NCBI RefSeq assembly: GCF_900106645.1
Contig: NZ_FNMV01000012.1
Coordinates: 83,078 to 147,077 of the forward strand
Length of the DNA stretch: 64,000 nucleotides
Reading direction: 5' to 3'
Source of the DNA: Flavobacterium degerlachei
Lineage (GTDB): Bacteria; Bacteroidota; Bacteroidia; Flavobacteriales; Flavobacteriaceae
Part shown: piece by piece, positions 53,172-62,111 of the stretch
Layout: each line of letters starts with the position of its first letter
Position numbering within the stretch: the stretch's first letter is position 1
Program-made: the position numbers and the translations under genes
The notes under the pieces: generated by a model
What the model was told of the DNA's origin: nothing
Database searches by the model: none
The model's input: only the letters and a program-made list of their open reading frames with translations

Positions 53172-53215
53172 TAACGCTAACGTAACATTGAGTTAACATT
53201 AGGATTATACTTTTG
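53172..53215 (+). promoter_or_regulatory. Candidate Pho box and promoter of pstS
   Basis: TAACGCT (53172), TAACATT (53183) and TAACATT (53194-53200) form three heptamers with 4-nt spacers. Seven bp later TACTTTTG (53208-53215) is a perfect TANNTTTG -7 box. The array takes the place of the -33 element, as in class I PhoB promoters of E. coli. Confidence 0.72.
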
Positions 53216-53246
53216 TAAAAAATTTAAATCAAACAAAAAAAATAAA

Positions 53247-54110
53247 ATGAAAACATCAAAATTATTTCTAATCTTGCCTTTAATAGGTATGTTGAGTTGT
53301 GGTAAAGCAAAAACTGAAGGTAAAGGAACTGAAGCATCAACTGCTACTGTGTCTATAACAATCAAAGGAAGCGATACTGTTTTACCATTGGCACAGAAAG
53401 AAGCAGAAGATTTAATGAAAACAAATTCAGATGTTACTGTCACTATTGTTGGTGGTGGATCTGGTGTAGGTCTAACGGCTTTGATTGACGGGACTACTGA
53501 TATTGCAATGGCTTCTAGAGATTTGAAAACAGAAGAGAAATTGAAGTTTTCTGAAATGAAAAAAGATATTGAGCAAGTTGTTATTGCATATGATGCTTTG
53601 ACAGTAATTGTTAACCCTGCAAACAGTGTTTCTAAACTTACTCGTGAGCAATTAGAGAAAATCTTCACTGGACAAATTAAAAACTGGAAAGAAGTTGGTG
53701 GAGCTGACGAGAAAATCGTAGCCTATTCAAGAGAATCTTCTTCTGGAACTTATGAATTTTTCAAAGAAGAAGTATTAGACAAGAAAAACTATGCTACTGA
53801 TATTTTAAACTTACCTGCAACTGGTGCTATTGTACAAGCAGTAGGTCAAACTAAAGGTGCTATAGGTTATATCGGATTGGCATACGAAACAAAAGAAGTT
53901 AAGCAATTAGCAGTTTCTTATGACCAAGGGAAAACTTTTATTGAGCCATCTGTTGCTAGTGCTAAAGATAAAACATATCCTATCTCTAGACCATTGTTCT
54001 ACATGTTTGATAAAACAAACGCTGCTAAAGTAAAACCAGTTGTGGATTACGCACTATCTGCTGAAGGACAAAAAACTGTAGCTGAAATTGGTTATGTTCC
54101 GTTGAATTAA
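53247..54110 (+). CDS. pstS: Phosphate-binding protein PstS
   Basis: A 287-residue periplasmic binding lipoprotein (lipobox GMLSC, Cys18) of the PBP2 fold. Phosphate-binding words are IKGSDTVLPLAQ, GGGSGVGLTALIDG, AMASRDL, and YSRESSSGTYEFF, with LTREQLEKIFTGQIKNWKEVGG in the hinge region (residues 131-152). It captures phosphate and delivers it to PstCA. It has its own terminator (54138-54165) and the next genes have another array, so pstS may be separately expressed. Confidence 0.93.
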   Translation: MKTSKLFLILPLIGMLSCGKAKTEGKGTEASTATVSITIKGSDTVLPLAQKEAEDLMKTNSDVTVTIVGGGSGVGLTALIDGTTDIAMASRDLKTEEKLKFSEMKKDIEQVVIAYDALTVIVNPANSVSKLTREQLEKIFTGQIKNWKEVGGADEKIVAYSRESSSGTYEFFKEEVLDKKNYATDILNLPATGAIVQAVGQTKGAIGYIGLAYETKEVKQLAVSYDQGKTFIEPSVASAKDKTYPISRPLFYMFDKTNAAKVKPVVDYALSAEGQKTVAEIGYVPLN

Positions 54111-54137
54111 TAAAGGTTAATTTATAGATTGATAAAG

Positions 54138-54165
54138 AAGGTTGTCCTAATTATAGGGCAGCCTT
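54138..54165 (+). terminator. pstS terminator
   Basis: An 11-bp stem (AAGGTTGTCCT with AGGGCAGCCTT, two wobbles), 6-nt loop and a run of six T follow pstS. Confidence 0.75.
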
Positions 54166-54210
54166 TTTTGTTTAAAAAGTATTTTTTAATTTAGGAGAGC
54201 AATAATCCCT

Positions 54211-54250
54211 TAACATTAAATTTACATAACGTTAACGATGTAAAAACATT
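54211..54250 (+). promoter_or_regulatory. Candidate Pho box upstream of pstC
   Basis: TAACATT (54211), TTACATA (54222), TAACGAT (54233) and AAACATT (54244) follow at 11-bp steps in the 148-bp pstS-pstC gap. The only in-register -7 box, TAGTTTTG (54269-54276), lies inside the annotated pstC start, which questions that start. Confidence 0.6.
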
Positions 54251-54258
54251 AGCAAAGG

Positions 54259-55506
54259 ATGTCTAGCGTAGTTTTGCTAAAAATAAAACACACTGATTTG
54301 AAAACAAATTTTAAACAGATTAAAGAGAAGATAATTGAATTTATTTTAATGCTAAGTAGCGCTGCTACCAGTATTACAGTTGTATTGATTGTTTTTTTTC
54401 TATTTATTGAAGGTGCCGGAGTTTTTAGTAAGAAGCCAATAGACAAGGGTTTTTTACTGGCGGTTAACGATTCAAATCCGATAACAAAACTAGAACCATC
54501 CCAGATAAAGGATATTTTTGATCAGAAAATAACAAACTGGAAAGAACTTGGCGGGAAAGACCAAGCTATTGTTTTGTTCAGAACTGGTGATATAACTGAT
54601 TATTACACGGACGAGGAACTTGGTGCTAATTTTGAATATTTCCCAGAGAAAATCAATGAGCTTGTCGCGAAGACGCCAGGGATAATTGCTTTTTTCTCTG
54701 ACAAGTACAAAAGCAAGGACTTTAAAGGACGTGAACTGGATTTAGATAAAATTTCAGTATTTAAATTTTTATCTGATGAGGAATGGTTTCCCACTGCGGA
54801 GCCTGTTGCTCAAATGGGTGTTAAGCCACTAATTTACGGTACTTTATTGGTTAGTTTTGGAGCTATTGTTTTAGCATTACCAATAGGACTATTCGCTGCG
54901 ATCTATTTAAGTGAGATAGCAAAGAAAAGAACCCGTAATTTTTTAAAACCGCTAATTGAATTATTAGCTGGAATTCCATCAGTTGTATATGGATTCTTTG
55001 GTTTGGTAATTATTGTTCCGTTGATTCAGAGTGTTTTTAATTTGCCTGTGGGTGAAACTGCTTTGGCAGGAAGTGTGGTATTAGCTATTATGGCATTGCC
55101 TACGATTATCACTATTTCTGAAGATGCGATGCGAAACACACCACGTGCAATGAAAGAAGCTAGTTTAGCTTTAGGTGCATCTCATTGGCAAACGATATAT
55201 AAAGTGGTTATCCCTTATTCAGCATCTGGAATTACAGCCGGTGCGATTTTGGGAATAGGTCGCGCAATTGGTGAGACGATGGCTGTTTTAATGGTTACAG
55301 GAAATGCAGCTGTTATACCACATACATTTTTGGCGCCCGTTCGAACAATCCCTGCGACTATTGCTGCAGAGTTGGGAGAAGCTGCAAATGGAGGCTTACA
55401 TTATGAAGCATTATTTGCATTGGGTTGCATACTATTTGTAATTACTTTCGGAATCAATATGTTAGTGGAAATGGTTACTAACAAACAATCGCATAAAAAA
55501 CACTAA
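54259..55506 (+). CDS. pstC: Phosphate ABC transporter permease PstC with embedded PstS-like fragment
   Basis: A 415-residue permease. Segment 1 is at about 30-52. Residues ~62-165 are a PBP-like insertion: LEPSQIKDIFDQKITNWKELGG resembles PstS LTREQLEKIFTGQIKNWKEVGG, and VAKTPGIIAFFSDKY resembles PstS VGQTKGAIGYIGLAY. Six segments with the permease core follow (EALRAT-type [32 protein letters not shown]). Without the insertion, PstC would be about 310 residues, the usual size. Start could be downstream (TTG at 54298) because of the promoter layout. Confidence 0.9.
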   Translation: MSSVVLLKIKHTDLKTNFKQIKEKIIEFILMLSSAATSITVVLIVFFLFIEGAGVFSKKPIDKGFLLAVNDSNPITKLEPSQIKDIFDQKITNWKELGGKDQAIVLFRTGDITDYYTDEELGANFEYFPEKINELVAKTPGIIAFFSDKYKSKDFKGRELDLDKISVFKFLSDEEWFPTAEPVAQMGVKPLIYGTLLVSFGAIVLALPIGLFAAIYLSEIAKKRTRNFLKPLIELLAGIPSVVYGFFGLVIIVPLIQSVFNLPVGETALAGSVVLAIMALPTIITISEDAMRNTPRAMKEASLALGASHWQTIYKVVIPYSASGITAGAILGIGRAIGETMAVLMVTGNAAVIPHTFLAPVRTIPATIAAELGEAANGGLHYEALFALGCILFVITFGINMLVEMVTNKQSHKKH

Positions 55507-55507
55507 G

Positions 55508-56386
55508 ATGAATGTAGAAAATCGTTTAGCAAACAAAAAAAGAAGAAGTCAAAAAATTGCCTTCGGAATATTTAGCTTTACAAGCTATTCTGTTGTGGCA
55601 TTATTATTTGTGATTTTGGCTTTTATTGTAGTAAAAGGCATCGGTGCTATCAGTTGGGAGTTTATTTCTGAAATGCCTAAAAACGGAATGACCGAAGGAG
55701 GAATTTTTCCTGCGATTGTGGGGACACTTTGTTTAGTTTTGGCAAGTATGATCTTTGCATTCCCTATCGGGGTGTTAGCGGCCATATATATGAATGAATA
55801 TGTTAAGGCAGGCTGGCCAAAGAAAATCATCAAACAAATGACTAATAACCTTGCTGGAGTTCCATCAATTGTGTTTGGACTTTTCGGGATGTCATTATTT
55901 GTAAATAAATTAGGTTTTGGTGACTCTATCCTTGCGGGTGGATTAACTTTAGGGTTATTAGTGCTACCAGTTATCATTAGAACTACAGAGGAAGCATTAA
56001 AATCAGTTGATGATACGTTCAGACAAGCTAGTTTAGCTTTAGGAGCTAGTAAATGGGAAACTACAAGCAAAATTGTTTTTCCAATTGCTTTTCCTAACAT
56101 CATTACTGGTTTAATATTGTCGATAGGAAGAGTTTCAGGGGAAACGGCACCTATTTTATTTACCGTAGCTGCGTATTTTTTACCTAAATTGCCTACGTCA
56201 ATTTTTGACCAAGCGATGGCGTTACCTTATCACCTATATGTAATATCCACTAGTGGTACTAATATTGAGGCTTCTAGATCAATGGCATATGGAACGGCAC
56301 TTATTTTAATTATTATTGTATTAATTTCTAATTTATTGGCGAATGGTCTTCGTAAATATTATGGGAAAAAAGTAAAAATGAATTAA
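55508..56386 (+). CDS. pstA: Phosphate ABC transporter permease PstA
   Basis: A 292-residue permease with six membrane segments. Signature words are [51 protein letters not shown], and the cytoplasmic [28 protein letters not shown] loop that contacts PstB. It pairs with PstC to form the phosphate channel. It starts 1 bp after the pstC stop and ends 1 bp before pstB, so it is cotranscribed and probably translationally coupled. Confidence 0.95.
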   Translation: MNVENRLANKKRRSQKIAFGIFSFTSYSVVALLFVILAFIVVKGIGAISWEFISEMPKNGMTEGGIFPAIVGTLCLVLASMIFAFPIGVLAAIYMNEYVKAGWPKKIIKQMTNNLAGVPSIVFGLFGMSLFVNKLGFGDSILAGGLTLGLLVLPVIIRTTEEALKSVDDTFRQASLALGASKWETTSKIVFPIAFPNIITGLILSIGRVSGETAPILFTVAAYFLPKLPTSIFDQAMALPYHLYVISTSGTNIEASRSMAYGTALILIIIVLISNLLANGLRKYYGKKVKMN

Positions 56387-56387
56387 C

Positions 56388-57140
56388 ATGCATAAAATAG
56401 AATCACAGAACGTAAATTTTTACTACGGGGAAAATCAAGCTTTGCACGATATTTCGTTATCGATGAAAGAGAACACTGTTACAGCATTAATTGGGCCTTC
56501 AGGATGTGGTAAATCAACTTATTTACGTTTATTAAACAGAATGAATGATCTTATAGATGATACCAAAATGACTGGTAGTATTCTTATTGACGGTACAGAT
56601 ATTTATGGCAATGCTACTAATGTAGATAATTTGCGAAAAAATGTTGGTATGGTTTTTCAAAAGCCAAATCCGTTTCCAAAAACTATTTTTGAGAATGTGG
56701 CTTATGGATTAAGAGTGAATGGCATAACTGATAAAAACGAGATTGAAGAGCGTGTCGTTACTACAATAGAGCAAGTGGCACTATGGGATGAGGTAAAGGA
56801 TAAACTTAAGAAATCGGCATTTGAACTTTCAGGAGGTCAACAACAGCGTTTATGTATCGCGCGTGCTTTGGCAATAAAGCCATCTATATTATTAATGGAT
56901 GAGCCTACATCTGCATTGGATCCAATTTCTACTTCTAAAATCGAAGAGCTGATTTATGAATTGAAAAATAAATATACGATAGTTATTGTAACTCATAATA
57001 TGCAACAGGCTGGACGTGTGAGTGATAACACCGCTTTTTTCTATATGGGTAATTTGATAGAGTACGATAAAACAAAATCGATATTTACAAAACCAGCGAA
57101 AAAGCAAACCGAAGATTATATAACAGGAAGATTCGGATAA
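56388..57140 (+). CDS. pstB: Phosphate ABC transporter ATP-binding protein PstB
   Basis: A 250-residue ABC ATPase. Walker [10 protein letters not shown] (36-44), signature LSGGQQQR, Walker [15 protein letters not shown] and H-loop VIVTHN are present, with PstB-specific [19 protein letters not shown]. It powers phosphate import by PstCA. Genes are packed (1-bp gaps). Confidence 0.97.
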   Translation: MHKIESQNVNFYYGENQALHDISLSMKENTVTALIGPSGCGKSTYLRLLNRMNDLIDDTKMTGSILIDGTDIYGNATNVDNLRKNVGMVFQKPNPFPKTIFENVAYGLRVNGITDKNEIEERVVTTIEQVALWDEVKDKLKKSAFELSGGQQQRLCIARALAIKPSILLMDEPTSALDPISTSKIEELIYELKNKYTIVIVTHNMQQAGRVSDNTAFFYMGNLIEYDKTKSIFTKPAKKQTEDYITGRFG

Positions 57141-57201
57141 AAACGGATTTTGAATTGTACTCAAAATGGAGTAACTTTAAATCTTCAAATCTTTAATAAA
57201 A

Positions 57202-57870
57202 ATGGCATCACATTTAGAAACAGAGCTAGGAAAGCTTAGGGGAATTATTATAAAAATAGGAGGCTTGGCTGAAAGTCAGGTAGCCGAGGCAGTTAAGTCT
57301 GTGCTTTCAGAACCCGTTTCTGAAGGAAAAGAAGTTAAGAAAACAGAAAATAAAATTGATAAACTTGACGTGAAAATTGACGATATCTGTCAAAGCGTTT
57401 TTGCTTTACAACAACCTGTGGCTTCTGATTTACGATTTATTATCTCTGCAATGCAAATGAGTAAGGAAATAGAACGAATTGGCGATTTGTCCATGAGTAT
57501 CATTAAACTTTCTAAAAGCATTAAAGAAAAACACGAATTAATCTCAAAGTTTAATATAACTGAAATTTCAAGAGAAGTTGAAACTATTACTGCAAAAACA
57601 AATGAGTGTTTCGAGAGTATGGACGAAAGTACAATCGATGAAATCTTTGTTTTAAACAATAGTATTAAAAGTAAAAGTACTGAGGCTACGCAGAATATCA
57701 TTGCTGAAATGAAGAATAATTCAAAAACAGTAATGTCAGGAACGAATTTAATTATTGCACTGAAACATTTTGATAGAATAGCTGATCATTGCACCAATAT
57801 TGCAGAATCTGTTTACTTTATGATTAATGCAAAGACGATAAAACATGAAAAAAATATAGATAAAAAATAA
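57202..57870 (+). CDS. phoU: Phosphate signalling protein PhoU
   Basis: A 222-residue protein of two three-helix bundles. Conserved words are LGKLRGIIIKIGGLAESQVAEAVKS, the metal-binding region VASDLRFIISAMQMSKEIERIGDLSMSI and LKHFDRIADHCTNIAESVYFM. It couples Pst transporter state to the histidine kinase and prevents kinase output in high phosphate. It follows pstB by 61 nt. Confidence 0.95.
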   Translation: MASHLETELGKLRGIIIKIGGLAESQVAEAVKSVLSEPVSEGKEVKKTENKIDKLDVKIDDICQSVFALQQPVASDLRFIISAMQMSKEIERIGDLSMSIIKLSKSIKEKHELISKFNITEISREVETITAKTNECFESMDESTIDEIFVLNNSIKSKSTEATQNIIAEMKNNSKTVMSGTNLIIALKHFDRIADHCTNIAESVYFMINAKTIKHEKNIDKK

Positions 57871-57897
57871 TTTTTTTATTGATATTTGATTCAACAT

Positions 57898-57939
57898 AAA
57901 GCTGATTTTCGCTCCTGTTTTAATGCGAAAATTAGCTTT
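57898..57939 (+). terminator. Terminator of pstCAB-phoU
   Basis: A 15-bp stem (AAAGCT-ATTTTCGC with GCGAAAATTAGCTTT, one mismatch) and a 12-nt loop follow phoU. The 243-bp gap otherwise shows no TAAC array, so the PiT gene looks separately controlled. Confidence 0.65.
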
Positions 57940-58113
57940 AATTATTTTAGCTGACTACTGAAATTCACTACAGAGATTGTTAAAGCTACGAAAAGTAGTA
58001 TTTATATAGAAAGTAATTTAAAGCAAAAGAGACGAATTTTAAAATATAAATAGAGGATTTTTGGAATAATTAACCGATTTTTGCAGTCATTTTAAAAAAA
58101 AAGATTGTCAATT

Positions 58114-60375
58114 ATGGAACAAATCTATTTAGTTATGCTCGTTGTTTTGGGTATACTTGCAATAACGGATCTGGTTGTAGGAGTTAGTAATGATGCGGTA
58201 AATTTCCTGAATTCCGCAATAGGGTCTAAAGCGGTTTCTTTTCGTACCATTATGATTGTGGCTAGTTTAGGGGTTTTAGTGGGGGCATTATTCTCTAGTG
58301 GAATGATGGAAATAGCCAGAAGTGGTATTTTTGTTCCCGCCATGTTTAGCTTCAATGATGTGATGATTATTTTCCTGTCTGTCATGATTGCAGATATCAT
58401 ACTGTTGGACTTTTATAACTCTTTTGGGATGCCAACTTCCACCACTGTATCAATAATTTTTGAACTTTTAGGTGCTGCATTCTGCCTTGCACTATATAAA
58501 ATATACATGTCAGATGGAGATTTAAATACAATTGGCGATTATATTAATACAGAAAAAGCGACACAAATTGTTACTAGCATTCTTCTCTCTGTAGTATTAT
58601 CGTTTACTTTAGGTAGTGTTGTTCAGTATATTTCTCGTTTGATTTTTACTTTTCAATACGAAAAAAGAATGAAATATATCGGGGCAATCTTTGGAGGGCT
58701 TGCTATAACCGCTATTACCTTTTTTATCCTGATTAAAGGACTGAAAGGTGTTTCTTTTATCAGTTCCGATACTCATTACTGGATTAAAGAAAATCAATGG
58801 ATGATTATTGCTGGAAATTTTGTCTTCTTTACAGCGCTTAGCCAAGTGTTAATGACCTTTTTCAAGGTTAATATTCTTCGAGTGATTATTATCATTGGAA
58901 CCTTCGCATTGGCTTTAGCTTTTGCCGGAAATGACTTGGTAAACTTCATCGGAGTGCCGATTGCAGCATTCAATTCCTACCAAATTTTTAGTGGTTCTGG
59001 AGTATCAGGTGATGTTTTTATGATGGGAGCATTAGCAGATGAGAATATTGTTGCGCCGTTCTACTTTTTAGTTTTCGCGGGATTAGTTATGGTAGTTACC
59101 ATTTGGACCTCTAAAAAAGCAAAAAGTGTTATTGAAACCGAAGTAAATTTGTCTAGACAAGATGAAGGTTCAGAGCGTTTTTCATCAAATGCTTTGTCTA
59201 AATCTGTTGTGAGATCAAGTGTATATATGGGCCAGTGGTTTAACTATATCTTACCTAAAGCTATTCAGGTAAAAATTGATAAACAGTTTGAAAAACCGGA
59301 ATCAAAAGGGAAAAAGAAACAAGATGAACCCGCTTTTGATATGATTCGTGCCGCTGTTAATCTTATGGTTGCTAGTATTCTAATTTCTATAGGTACTTCA
59401 TTAAAATTACCGCTTTCTACTACTTATGTTACCTTTATGGTAGCTATGGGGTCTTCTTTTGCTGATAGAGCTTGGGATAGAGAAAGTGCTGTTTATCGTA
59501 TAGCTGGGGTTTTTAATGTAATTGGAGGTTGGTTTTTTACGGCTATTATTGCATTTGTATCAGCATTTATAATCGCTTTTTTACTAAAAGTAGGAGAGGT
59601 TTTTGCCTTTGTTGGTCTATTAGTTTCTCTTGGAATTATTCTGTACAGAAGTGCGAAGAAATACACTAAAAAAGAGAAAGAAGTACAGGAATTACTGCTT
59701 CTTAAACGAGAAGATATTGTGACAATCAATGAAGTTATAAATGAAAGTTCTGCTCAAATTTCACGTGTTATCGCTAATACTAACAAAATCTACAGCGATG
59801 TGATTGACAATTTGGGGCTTCAGGATTTAGGCAAGCTAAAAGAGAATAAAAAATCACTGAAAAAGCTCGAAAAAGAAGTCGATGAATTGAAGACGAATGT
59901 CTATTATTTCATTAAAAATCTGGATGAAACCTCAGTTGAGGCTAGTATGTTTTATATTATGATTCTAGGTTATTTACAAGACATGATTCAGTCGCTAGTT
60001 TTTATTAGTCAAAACAGTTACAATCATATTGATAACAATCACAAACAGCTTAAATTTAATCAGATTAGAGATCTTAAAAGAGTAGATAATGAATTAAAGA
60101 CGCTTTTTGATAAGATAGAAGTTATTTTTAATGAAAACACTTTTGATAATCTTGATAACCTTGTCGAAGGAAGAAAAGAAATTTTGGATCTGGTAGCCAC
60201 TTTAATTCAAAAGCAAATTGGTAGAATCAGAACCGTTGAAACAAGTCCGAAAAACAGCAAGTTGTATTTTGCCTTGCTTTTAGAAACTAACGACTTAATC
60301 AAAGCGACTATGAGTTTGCTGGAGTTATTTAACGAGTTTAATGTTCACGCTAATTCAAAAGTTACAAAACTATAA
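58114..60375 (+). CDS. pit: PiT-family inorganic phosphate transporter with C-terminal PhoU-like domain
   Basis: A 753-residue protein. The PiT signature occurs twice: VVGVSNDAVNFLNSAIGSKA at the N-terminus and AGNDLVNFIGVPIAAFNS in the middle. About 12 membrane segments end near residue 520, and the C-terminal ~210 residues form a helical domain like PhoU/DUF47. It imports phosphate by cation symport. ATG 58114 was chosen over the TTG at 58105. The array is absent here, as expected for a low-affinity constitutive transporter. Confidence 0.9.
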   Translation: MEQIYLVMLVVLGILAITDLVVGVSNDAVNFLNSAIGSKAVSFRTIMIVASLGVLVGALFSSGMMEIARSGIFVPAMFSFNDVMIIFLSVMIADIILLDFYNSFGMPTSTTVSIIFELLGAAFCLALYKIYMSDGDLNTIGDYINTEKATQIVTSILLSVVLSFTLGSVVQYISRLIFTFQYEKRMKYIGAIFGGLAITAITFFILIKGLKGVSFISSDTHYWIKENQWMIIAGNFVFFTALSQVLMTFFKVNILRVIIIIGTFALALAFAGNDLVNFIGVPIAAFNSYQIFSGSGVSGDVFMMGALADENIVAPFYFLVFAGLVMVVTIWTSKKAKSVIETEVNLSRQDEGSERFSSNALSKSVVRSSVYMGQWFNYILPKAIQVKIDKQFEKPESKGKKKQDEPAFDMIRAAVNLMVASILISIGTSLKLPLSTTYVTFMVAMGSSFADRAWDRESAVYRIAGVFNVIGGWFFTAIIAFVSAFIIAFLLKVGEVFAFVGLLVSLGIILYRSAKKYTKKEKEVQELLLLKREDIVTINEVINESSAQISRVIANTNKIYSDVIDNLGLQDLGKLKENKKSLKKLEKEVDELKTNVYYFIKNLDETSVEASMFYIMILGYLQDMIQSLVFISQNSYNHIDNNHKQLKFNQIRDLKRVDNELKTLFDKIEVIFNENTFDNLDNLVEGRKEILDLVATLIQKQIGRIRTVETSPKNSKLYFALLLETNDLIKATMSLLELFNEFNVHANSKVTKL

Positions 60376-60397
60376 GTAAATAATTTTAGTAATATAT

Positions 60398-60438
60398 AAA
60401 CAGCCTAAACCATTCGCAACACTTGGATTAGGCTGTTT
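60398..60438 (+). terminator. PiT terminator
   Basis: An 11-bp stem (AAACAGCCTAA with TTAGGCTGTTT), extended by CCA/TGG pairs, is followed by about eight T. Confidence 0.8.
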
Positions 60439-60486
60439 TTTTTATGTATTCTATCGAAGTTTTAGCGTACTTCAGTTCTTAGTATT

Positions 60487-61557
60487 TTATGTCTTAAAAA
60501 CACTAAATAACTGTTCCCAATTTGTGCTGTGATTAGCTGACTGTAAGCCACGATATGATTCTAATTCTGATAAATTTTCAATTGCAAAATTATCTTGTTC
60601 AGCATAAGGAACTGCGCCTTCGTTCTTTAATTTTTTTGCTAAATACATTTGTTCAAATTGACCAGGAGTGGGAATAAAAAAAGCTTTTTTACCTAGTTTC
60701 ACTAAATCCATAATAGTAGTATAGCCAGACCGACATAGAATAACCTCACTTTCGTTAAATGTTTGTTCTAATTGGCGGCTTTTCATGAAGTTATAATAGC
60801 AAATGGTGTCAATTTGCTCCTTTGTCTGATTTGGTTCTACTACTCCTCTAATAAAAACCACATTGCCTTTGAATCGCTCTAGTTCTGTTTTTAGTTTTTC
60901 TTCCAGTATGCCACGTTGAGGCTCTGGTCCTGAAAGTATAATCATTAAATCATATTTCTTTGGAAGATCCTTCTTGTGCATGCGGCTCAAAGGACCAATG
61001 TAATGTAGCTTCAGATTGGTTTTCTTTAGATGACTTAGCGCTCCAGCTAAATTTGGAGAATCTGCGAAATCAGGAACCCAACATTCTGAATATTTTTTGA
61101 TAAAATACTGATGCGACATAGTAGTAAGCCAGGTAGTGTTTCCAGTCATTACCTGTAACTGATGTGTGATAAATACAGAAGGGATCTTTTTACTATAAAC
61201 GCCCAACCTATTATCTGATATGATTCCATCTATGCCATATTGGGATATCCAGTTTCTTACCAATATTTTCTCTTTTAGAATTGCCTTGATTATTTTTGGT
61301 AAGTTTTGGAGTAATTTCCATTTGAAATTTTTACCTTTTTTAGCATATTCTATGTGGTAGGAAGGCAGTTCTAGAAATTTTAGATAAGGGAATTCCTTGC
61401 GTAATAATTCAAGCGCAATACCATCAGAGGCAATTATGGGAATGTAATTGTTTTCTTCTAATGCTTTAATGATGGGAATGCAGCGCGTTGCATGACCTAG
61501 CCCCCAATTTAAAGGTGTGATTAAGATTGTTGTAGTAGAAGAGTTATCTGTCTCCAT
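60487..61557 (-). CDS. MurG-like glycosyltransferase
   Basis: A 356-residue GT-B enzyme. N-terminal ILITPLNWGLGHATRCIPIIKALEEN is the donor/acceptor-binding glycine loop of GT28-type enzymes, and the C-terminal SEVILCRSGYTTIMDLVKLGKKAFFIPTPGQFEQMYLAKKL is the GT28 C-domain nucleotide-binding region. It probably transfers a sugar from a UDP-sugar to a lipid or glycan. MurG itself lies normally in a dcw cluster, which is absent here, so this is a paralogue of unknown acceptor. Confidence 0.8.
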   Translation of the reverse strand: METDNSSTTTILITPLNWGLGHATRCIPIIKALEENNYIPIIASDGIALELLRKEFPYLKFLELPSYHIEYAKKGKNFKWKLLQNLPKIIKAILKEKILVRNWISQYGIDGIISDNRLGVYSKKIPSVFITHQLQVMTGNTTWLTTMSHQYFIKKYSECWVPDFADSPNLAGALSHLKKTNLKLHYIGPLSRMHKKDLPKKYDLMIILSGPEPQRGILEEKLKTELERFKGNVVFIRGVVEPNQTKEQIDTICYYNFMKSRQLEQTFNESEVILCRSGYTTIMDLVKLGKKAFFIPTPGQFEQMYLAKKLKNEGAVPYAEQDNFAIENLSELESYRGLQSANHSTNWEQLFSVFKT

Positions 61558-62111
61558 TTCTTTCGTCTCTGTTTGGTATATTTTTTAAAGATACGTAAAG
61601 TGAATTAGTTCTGAATTGATTTAAATATTACCAAATGATTAAGGAAGTAAGTAGTTAGAATTATAGTCTTTTTTTAAGGGAGTTGAAATTTACTATGATG
61701 CAAATTTTTGTAGCTCAATTATACAGTTGTTACTGTCCGATAATGAGATGTTGAAAATTAGAATTGTAGTGCTTTTACTGTTTTTATAAATACAAATGTA
61801 GCTGCTTAAAATTGTGATTTGTTGTTGTTTTTGGTGAGGAAATCAGGTTTGTTTTTGTGTAATTTTGAATTCAGTAGCTTGTGAGAAAATTCATAAATCG
61901 CTAATTTTATGCTAATTGTCATTTCAGATATGTTCATACGTCGAATTTTTAAGTCGTTAATCGATTATTTCTGTATTTCTGTAATTATGAGAATTTTCCA
62001 TTATATTTTTTTTATTTTTGCACAAAATTGTGTTAATAAAACACGTTAGTTTTATTAAGATTTTTGGCCCAAATTTATTATTAGAATAATTGCAAATACC
62101 TACTATAATTC
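61558..62111 (+). promoter_or_regulatory. 554-bp gap before the large repeat protein; candidate -7 box and leader hairpin
   Basis: TATTTTTG (62013-62020) is a perfect -7 box about 90 nt before the ATG, though no TTTG lies 19-21 nt upstream. A 10-bp inverted repeat (TTAATAAAAC, 62033-62042, with GTTTTATTAA, 62049-62058) follows in the predicted leader, then ATTTTTGG. The rest of the gap has no ORF or other signal I can support. Confidence 0.35.

Noticed and set aside
57871..58113. Pho box before the PiT gene
   Set aside because: A single TTAACCGA word occurs, but there are no phased repeats or in-register -7 box.
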